Part shown: piece by piece, positions 7,701 to 10,616 of the stretch
How positions within the stretch are numbered: the first letter of the stretch is position 1
Layout of the letters: the number at the start of each line of letters is the position of its first letter
Assembly (NCBI GenBank): GCA_008501785.1
Contig: QQUD01000332.1
Span: 1 to 10,616, forward strand
Reading direction: 5' to 3'
DNA length: 10,616 nucleotides
From: Chloroflexota bacterium
GTDB taxonomy: Bacteria; Chloroflexota; Anaerolineae; Promineifilales; Promineifilaceae
Position numbers and translations under genes: made by a program
The notes under the pieces: model-generated
Databases searched by the model: none
The model's input: only the letters and a program-made list of their open reading frames with translations
What the model was told of the DNA's origin: nothing

Positions 7701-7863
7701 CACATTGCTTGGACTAATGCCGTTACTTCTATCTGCAGGAGTAGGCGCAGAAACGCAGCGCCCATTAGCAACAGTTGTCGTTGGTGGTCTGTTGACTTCT
7801 ACGTTGCTCACATTGGTGCTTTTACCAGTTATGTATGAGTGGGTAGAAGAACGATTCGAATAA
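4774..7863 (+). CDS. czcA: CzcA-type heavy-metal RND efflux pump (HME family)
   Basis: This 1029-residue inner-membrane proton/cation antiporter drives the tripartite exporter. Its layout is standard: a first TM helix (residues 11-30), a periplasmic porter domain opening with PIDAFPDVTPIQVNI, and TM helices 2-6 (about 340-500). TM7 is near 535-555, followed by a second porter domain beginning KEFMPELQEGSIMW, and TM8-12 fill the C-terminus. TM4 reads AIGIGMVVDGAVVVVEN, keeping D408 and E415 of the proton-relay signature. The position of the first aspartate of Cupriavidus CzcA (D402) is G402, which places it outside the classical Co/Zn/Cd HME1 subgroup and nearer HME3-like pumps. It is clearly not the Cu/Ag CusA type, whose TM4 reads DA rather than DGA. 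The ribosome binding site AAAAGG (4760-4765) is 12 bases downstream of czcB. A divalent cation is the likely substrate; which one cannot be read from the sequence. Confidence 0.95.
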   Translation: MFNLLVDFSLRYKFLVLIGFSVVAFLGWRAVTTIPIDAFPDVTPIQVNIYTESPGLAAEDVEQLLTFPIESGLAGLPGVQQIRSVSLFGLSYVAVFFDDDMDIYFTRRLVMERLLEIGERIPEGYGTPEMGPNTSGLGQVYWYTLERADEKLNADISDMDLRTLQDWSVRLILRTAPGIDDVISWGGQEKQYQVVIDPLQLIKYDVSFREVMELIETNNRLVGGQYIDIGREQLLVRGLGLVQDSVDIGDIVVKVNDGIPVYLRNLAKISPAPGIRFGAVTRDGKEVVLGMTLSRIGENAKTVVDAVKEKVAIVQTALPDGVTLRPVYERTELVEKAVSTATTALLIGAILVAGVLYIFLGELRSALVVITSLPLAMLIAFIFMEQAGLSANLMSLAGLAIGIGMVVDGAVVVVENSFRIMSERQAKGHEINRTSCVLAAAREVANPVAFAILIIIVVFMPLFSLEGLEGKLFKPMAFNISFAMGGSLLLALTLIPVLAAIVLRPTTKSDTWLISAANRIYAPVLSWARKNRGKTVSVAAVILVATLALFPFLGKEFMPELQEGSIMWRVTSIPSVSLDHSIEISKDIENSLSKFPEVITTVAMIGRAEKGETADVNYMEIFTELKPQSDWETDRSIEELADAMREELEVVVPTAVVSFTQPIQMRVEELISGVRATLAAKIYGEDLKVLDQVAEQVKGVIAEVPGVADLSLEANLGKPQIRIQVDRKELARYGLNADDVLTLVRTGIGNEPVSTLIKGVRRFDITVRLASASAESVEAIKRIPLRTKAGAIVPLSAVANIDVVEGYTFVRREQLQRNAIIQMDVRGRDIDGFVHDATKAIEASIDLPPGYWIEWGGAFENQQRALARLSFIVPLTIFFIFVLLYTTFNSLKYATLIITNVPFAAVGGILSLWLSGQYLSVPSAIGFIAVFGIAMQNGIVLVSFVNELRQSGRSVGEAISEGTRLRLRPVLMTAVTTLLGLMPLLLSAGVGAETQRPLATVVVGGLLTSTLLTLVLLPVMYEWVEERFE

Positions 7864-7900
7864 TTCTGACTTCATCAAAAGGTTAAAAGGAGATAGCGAC

Positions 7901-8227
7901 ATGAAGGAAATAAAAGCATTTATTCATCGAAGTTCCATTGCTGATGTCGTGTACGCACTGAAATCTGCAGGTTTTGTGCAAATGTCATTTATCGATGTGC
8001 AGGGAACACTGAAATCCCTGAGTGATGCTGAACGCGAATACTCGCTTGAAATTGGTCAGGAGGTGATTACCGCGATTAAGCTGGAATTATTTTGTGAAGA
8101 TGCCGAGATTGAAACTGCAATAGAAATTATCCGCAAGGAAGCAATCACATCACAGCCTATAACAGGATGGTTGTATGTCAGTGACACTGTCGCAGTTTCC
8201 CTTGAATCATCTTTGCCTTATGGATAA
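7901..8227 (+). CDS. Divergent PII-like (GlnB/GlnK-fold) protein linked to RND efflux
   Basis: This 108-residue protein has the PII ferredoxin-like outline. It begins MKEIKAFIHRSSIADVVYALKSAGF, like the GlnB opening beta strand and helix, followed by MSFIDVQG, KLELFCED (residues 60-67), a helix with AIEIIRKEA, and ITGWLYVSDTVAVS in place of the B-loop and last strand. The T-loop region (about 36-56) does not match GlnB and has no counterpart of the uridylylated Tyr51 motif; the Walker-like TGKIGDGK B-loop is replaced by TSQPITGW. A distinct PII branch (PII-NG) is known to sit beside CusA/CzcA pumps, and this fits it. It probably acts as a cytoplasmic trimer sensing a ligand and touching the pump or its regulation; ligand and target are unknown. 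The ribosome binding site AAAGGAGA (7886-7893) is strong, 37 bases after czcA. Confidence 0.8.
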   Translation: MKEIKAFIHRSSIADVVYALKSAGFVQMSFIDVQGTLKSLSDAEREYSLEIGQEVITAIKLELFCEDAEIETAIEIIRKEAITSQPITGWLYVSDTVAVSLESSLPYG

Positions 8228-8270
8228 AGACAACGTTCGCGGATGATGTTGAATAGCAACCCAGTAGGGG

Positions 8271-8300
8271 ATAAGGAGCATTTTCAGATCTTATAAGGAG
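8271..8300 (+). repeat. Duplicated ribosome-binding-site-like sequence (ATAAGGAG)
   Basis: ATAAGGAG occurs at 8271-8278 and 8293-8300. The second copy is 7 bases before the ATG at 8308 and is the working Shine-Dalgarno. The first copy is not followed by an ATG, GTG or TTG at usable distance. It may be a small duplication or a stand-by ribosome site. Confidence 0.35.
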
Positions 8301-8307
8301 AGATACC

Positions 8308-8733
8308 ATGTATAGCAGCAGGCTAATGTTTTTCCTCCTGGCCGTCATTATTCTATCGATCAATCATTCTGCCTTTAGTTCGGATTTGGTAGATAACGAA
8401 CTCATTGAGTTGGTGACAGTACCGTTAGATGAGCACACCTATATAGATGTAAGTGTTACTCAGAAAGGGGAGGTGGCTACGATAACGGGAGTGATCGATC
8501 TCGACATTCCTGCAGGCTACGGCACTAGTCCTGGGCACATGGATATCGTTATTAAAACCCAATCGGGAATTGTGATACTGATTGGCAGCGTGCCATACCA
8601 GAGGGTAAACCCAACCGGGGACTTAAGGCACGCACGATTTAAGTTATCAGTTTATAAACAGCTACCTGATAACTCTAAGGTAATACTTTGGCTCCATAGG
8701 GAGCCGATGAGCACTCATTTACCGTTGATCTGA
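8308..8733 (+). CDS. Exported protein of unknown family, 141 residues
   Basis: I do not recognise this family. Residues 1-24 form a clear signal peptide (charged MYSSR, hydrophobic MFFLLAVIILSI, likely cleavage AFS|SD), so the mature protein of ~117 residues should be periplasmic. The rest alternates short beta-like stretches (YIDVSVTQKGEVATITGVIDL, IVIKTQSGIVILIGSV, ARFKLSVYKQL, KVILWLHREP) with turns. That suggests a small all-beta domain of immunoglobulin or CopC-like kind, but no CopC copper ligands and no cysteine are present. Histidines are scattered (HTY, GHMD, RHA, LHRE, STH). The ribosome binding site AAGGAG (8295-8300) is well placed. Its position between the PII-like gene and the CDF exporter suggests a periplasmic accessory of metal efflux; this is inference from context only. 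Confidence 0.75.
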   Translation: MYSSRLMFFLLAVIILSINHSAFSSDLVDNELIELVTVPLDEHTYIDVSVTQKGEVATITGVIDLDIPAGYGTSPGHMDIVIKTQSGIVILIGSVPYQRVNPTGDLRHARFKLSVYKQLPDNSKVILWLHREPMSTHLPLI

Positions 8734-8802
8734 TACAGGTGCTTATAGGAATTTATTTACATGCATAACATTGTTAATACTTCGATTATTTTAATAAGTA
8801 CA

Positions 8803-8815
8803 ACCCCTAAGGGGT
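8803..8815 (+). promoter_or_regulatory. G/C inverted repeat ACCCC-TAA-GGGGT over the CDF ribosome binding site
   Basis: A perfect 5-bp inverted repeat with a TAA spacer lies 8 bases before the CDF start. As RNA it forms a tight hairpin that hides the Shine-Dalgarno AAGGGG (8809-8814). As DNA the pattern (C-tract, TA-rich centre, G-tract, flanking A/T) resembles operators of the CsoR/RcnR/CstR family. The 89-base gap around it is very AT-rich and has weak promoter-like elements, for example TTGTTA at 8771-8776. Whether it acts on DNA, RNA or not at all is open. Confidence 0.4.
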
Positions 8816-8822
8816 AACAATA

Positions 8823-9758
8823 ATGATTAGTTCAGTAAAAAAGAATTTAGGTAATAAGGGAGTACATTCGCACAATACTAGCGATTTTAAAGGTAATCGA
8901 CTCCTTCTTGCGATCGTTGTTAATGTCCTTCTCACAGTGGTGCAGATTGTTGGCGGTATTATTTCCGGAAGCCTCGCACTTATTGCTGATGCTATACATA
9001 ATTTAAGTGATGCGGGCTCGCTGCTAGTTGCTCTAATTGCTCGTCGAATTGCTCGAAGACCAGCCGATGAGACTATGACATTCGGCTATAGGCGTGCAGA
9101 AGTCATCGGGGCACTCATAAACTTCACAACGCTCATTATTATCGGCTTGTATTTAATATACGAAGCGATTGTGCGGTTTTTTGTACCTGAACCTATTGCT
9201 GGATGGATTGTGGTAATTGTTGCGAGTGTCGCTCTAATAATCGATATATCGACAGCATTGTTAACTTATACATTATCAAAAGAAAGTATGAATGTTCGTG
9301 CTGCATTTCTTCATAACGTTGCCGATGCACTTGCGTCTGTGGGCGTCATTGTTGCAGGAACATTAATTATTCTCTTTGACTGGGGCATTGTTGATTTGAT
9401 TGCAACCGTCATTATCGCTGGTTACGTGCTCTATCATGGCTTTACTGAAATTGGTGGTGCTATTCGAATATTGATGTCTGGTGTTTCAGTCGACGGCAAT
9501 TTTCATAAAACCGTGAAGGCCATGGAAGCGATTGAAGGCGTTTGCTCTGTCCACCATTTGCATTTATGGGCAATGGATGAGCACCAACAGTCCCTTGAAG
9601 CACATGTTGTTGTTAATCCTAATTACGATACAGAGACAGTAAAAATGCAAATAAAGGATGAATTAAAGGATCGATTTAATATTACACATTCAACCTTAGA
9701 AATTGAATTACACGATGATAGTCGGCAATGCCAGGAAAAAGATGTCCTTGGACACTAG
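8823..9758 (+). CDS. czcD: Cation diffusion facilitator exporter (CzcD/ZitB-like)
   Basis: This 311-residue inner-membrane transporter exchanges cytoplasmic Zn(II)-like cations for protons. It has six TM helices, roughly residues 27-48, 50-74, 95-118, 126-149, 165-186 and 188-206. The two metal-site halves are in TM2 (DAIHNLSD, H59 and D63) and TM5 (LHNVADAL, H164 and D168). This HD-HD set is typical of zinc-type CDFs, which may also accept Cd or Co. The cytoplasmic ferredoxin-like domain (about 215-300) carries VHHLHLWAMDEHQQSLEAHVVV, which has the usual dimer-interface histidines. The N-terminal HSH and C-terminal histidines are modest. Length is normal. It follows the czc block after an 89-base gap and lies 15 bases before the MarR gene. 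It would supply periplasmic cations to CzcCBA. Confidence 0.93.
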   Translation: MISSVKKNLGNKGVHSHNTSDFKGNRLLLAIVVNVLLTVVQIVGGIISGSLALIADAIHNLSDAGSLLVALIARRIARRPADETMTFGYRRAEVIGALINFTTLIIIGLYLIYEAIVRFFVPEPIAGWIVVIVASVALIIDISTALLTYTLSKESMNVRAAFLHNVADALASVGVIVAGTLIILFDWGIVDLIATVIIAGYVLYHGFTEIGGAIRILMSGVSVDGNFHKTVKAMEAIEGVCSVHHLHLWAMDEHQQSLEAHVVVNPNYDTETVKMQIKDELKDRFNITHSTLEIELHDDSRQCQEKDVLGH

Positions 9759-9773
9759 CTAGAGTGATATTAC

Positions 9774-10208
9774 ATGAATGGCAAGATTACAGATGATGTC
9801 TATTCGATTGCTTGGTTACTAACGAACTGGGCAATACACCGTTACGATTTACATACTACAGGCGAAGTATTTATTGCCATCACCATCATTATGCTCGATA
9901 GGAGCGGACATTCGCCAACAGTCAGCGAACTTGCAAAGATCACTGGAATCCCAAAAACAACAGTCAGTCGTCACTTAGGCAAACAGCTTGCTGAGGGTTA
10001 CGTCAAAGAGTGCATAGATCCGATAGATCGTCGACGTCGTTTACTTAAACCAACATTAAAAGCTACCAAGGAACGACAATGGCAAATAAAGGGCCTCAGA
10101 AATTTTAATTGCCAACTACAGAAGATAGATCAGAACAGAAGGCAAAGTAATGATTCAGAAAAACGATTACTGGAAATACTCTTGAAAGCAACATCGGACA
10201 TTATTTAG
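9774..10208 (+). CDS. MarR-family winged-helix transcriptional regulator
   Basis: This 144-residue protein has the MarR layout: N-terminal helices (residues 5-42), a helix-turn-helix (about 49-71, TVSELAKITGIPKTTVSRHL) and a wing with the family signature DPIDRRRRLLKPT (82-94). A C-terminal helical segment would complete the dimer interface. MarR proteins usually bind short palindromes and repress their own operon until a ligand or oxidant acts. Only two cysteines are present (C80 and one at about 113), neither in an obvious metal site. Its ribosome binding site is weak and it starts 15 bases after the CDF stop, so translation is probably coupled. It is the only transcription factor in the window. 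A role in controlling the CDF/GDCCVxC block is inferred from position. Confidence 0.85.
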   Translation: MNGKITDDVYSIAWLLTNWAIHRYDLHTTGEVFIAITIIMLDRSGHSPTVSELAKITGIPKTTVSRHLGKQLAEGYVKECIDPIDRRRRLLKPTLKATKERQWQIKGLRNFNCQLQKIDQNRRQSNDSEKRLLEILLKATSDII

Positions 10209-10217
10209 GCACCAGAT

Positions 10218-10436
10218 ATGGATATTAAATATCAATCTGACATTACCTGTCCGAATTGTGGGCATATTGAAATGGCAACAATGCCAACAGAATCATGCCA
10301 GTTCTTCTATGAATGCCCTAATTGTTGTGAACTGCTGAAGCCAAAAGAAGGCGATTGTTGCGTCTATTGCTCCTATGGTTCTGTGTCATGTCCGTCGAAA
10401 CAAGAAAGGCAGACTTGTGAAGGGCAGGGGAATTAG
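10218..10436 (+). CDS. GDCCVxC-domain Cys-rich small protein
   Basis: This 72-residue protein contains 11 cysteines. An N-terminal CPNCGH (C11, C14) and a second pair CPNCC (C33, C36, C37) look like a zinc-ribbon frame. Then comes GDCCVYCSYG (residues 45-54; C47, C48, C51), followed by VSCPSKQ. The GDCCVxC motif defines a small protein family annotated as GDCCVxC-domain (seleno)proteins, in which some members carry selenocysteine. Here all motif positions are Cys codons, with no in-frame TGA. The family is found beside metal-resistance genes; thiol-based metal binding is likely but no activity is established. There is no signal peptide, so it is cytoplasmic. It starts 10 bases after the MarR stop with only a weak AGGC ribosome binding site, pointing to translational coupling with the regulator. 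Confidence 0.85.
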   Translation: MDIKYQSDITCPNCGHIEMATMPTESCQFFYECPNCCELLKPKEGDCCVYCSYGSVSCPSKQERQTCEGQGN

Positions 10437-10459
10437 ACTCGAAAACATAAATAAATGAA

Positions 10460-10472
10460 GTCCATTATGGAC
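10460..10472. promoter_or_regulatory. Palindrome GTCCAT-T-ATGGAC, possible operator
   Basis: A perfect 6-bp inverted repeat with a one-base centre lies 24 bases after the GDCCVxC stop and ~135 bases before the next gene start. Size and symmetry suit a MarR-type operator half-site pair. The repeat is short, no convincing promoter hexamers are placed around it, and its RNA form is too weak for a terminator. Confidence 0.25.
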
Positions 10473-10605
10473 AAGAAACGTAAACAAAGGAGATCACCAA
10501 AGAAAACTAGCTTGATTGCACGGATGCGCCGCGGCCTTAGAGCCTGTAAATTAAATTGTGTAACTGCTCATAGACCAATAGCCTTGATGATAAAGGAGAT
10601 GGGAA

Positions 10606-10616
10606 ATGAGCAAGAC
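10606..10616 (+). CDS. Start of a further gene, cut by the right edge
   Basis: ATG at 10606 is preceded by a strong AAAGGAG (10592-10598) at 7 bases, comparable to the best sites in the window. Only Met-Ser-Lys and two further bases are visible, so the product cannot be named. It shares the strand of the metal-resistance genes and may continue that block. Confidence 0.55.

Noticed and set aside
8228..8260. Terminator after the PII-like gene
   Set aside because: Only a 4-bp GTTG/CAAC stem is present, with no T-tract after it.
10221..10233. Palindrome GATATT-A-AATATC as a MarR operator
   Set aside because: It lies within codons 2-6 of the GDCCVxC gene in AT-rich DNA, where such a palindrome is easily produced by chance; an operator there is unlikely.
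10350..10380. Selenocysteine codon in the GDCCVxC motif
   Set aside because: All Cys positions of the motif read TGT or TGC; there is no in-frame TGA and no SECIS-like hairpin need be invoked.
10455..10616. Open frame beginning ATG at 10455 or 10467 and running off the right edge, with a Lys/Arg-rich translation
   Set aside because: Neither ATG has a ribosome binding site, the frame would overlap out of frame with the well-signalled start at 10606, and the translation resembles no family I know. It stays possible only as a small basic peptide.
1..10616. CRISPR arrays, tRNA or rRNA genes
   Set aside because: No regularly spaced repeats and no cloverleaf or rRNA-like stretches were seen on either strand.

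Overview
The window looks like an accessory, mobile-element-flanked segment of a Gram-negative bacterium, most likely a gammaproteobacterium. The evidence is a complete outer-membrane/periplasmic/inner-membrane RND efflux system, Sec-type signal peptides and an IS3-family fragment of a proteobacterial type. The genus cannot be read from the sequence. By eye, base composition changes along the window: the left ~1.4 kb (recombinase and IS remnant) is clearly richer in G+C than the metal-resistance genes that follow, which fits separate origins.

Layout. Positions 1-641 (minus strand) hold the N-terminal part of a tyrosine recombinase that continues off the left edge. A 124-base gap with a short tandem repeat follows. 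From about 766 comes the 3' part of an IS3-family element: a transposase orfB lacking its N-terminus but keeping the whole DDE triad, ending at a G-rich terminal sequence near 1430. Next is an open but headless reading frame of unknown family (about 1433-1906). It runs in frame, without a stop, into a small CzcI-like Cys/His-rich gene (1913-2236).

From 1913 to 10436 every gene is on the plus strand and tightly packed. The core is a CzcCBA heavy-metal efflux operon: czcC (outer-membrane channel, 2309-3622), czcB (periplasmic adaptor, 3622-4761, stop/start overlap with czcC) and czcA (RND pump, 4774-7863). A divergent PII-like signalling protein (7901-8227) and an unrecognised exported 141-residue protein (8308-8733) follow. 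A second block begins after an 89-base AT-rich gap: a CDF zinc-type exporter (czcD-like, 8823-9758), a MarR-family regulator (9774-10208) and a Cys-rich GDCCVxC-domain protein (10218-10436). A further gene starts at 10606 behind a strong ribosome binding site and leaves the window.

How the parts fit. The CDF protein would move Zn(II)-like cations from cytoplasm to periplasm, and CzcCBA would carry them across the outer membrane. The CzcI-like and 141-residue proteins are probably periplasmic accessories. The PII-like protein is the obvious candidate for a cytoplasmic small-molecule or metal sensor acting on the pump. The MarR protein is the only transcription factor in the window; no CzcRS-type two-component pair or MerR-type regulator is present. 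The ribosome binding sites of both czcC and the CDF gene lie inside potential RNA hairpins. I regard these, the PII-like protein and the MarR/GDCCVxC pair as the parts most worth a second look.
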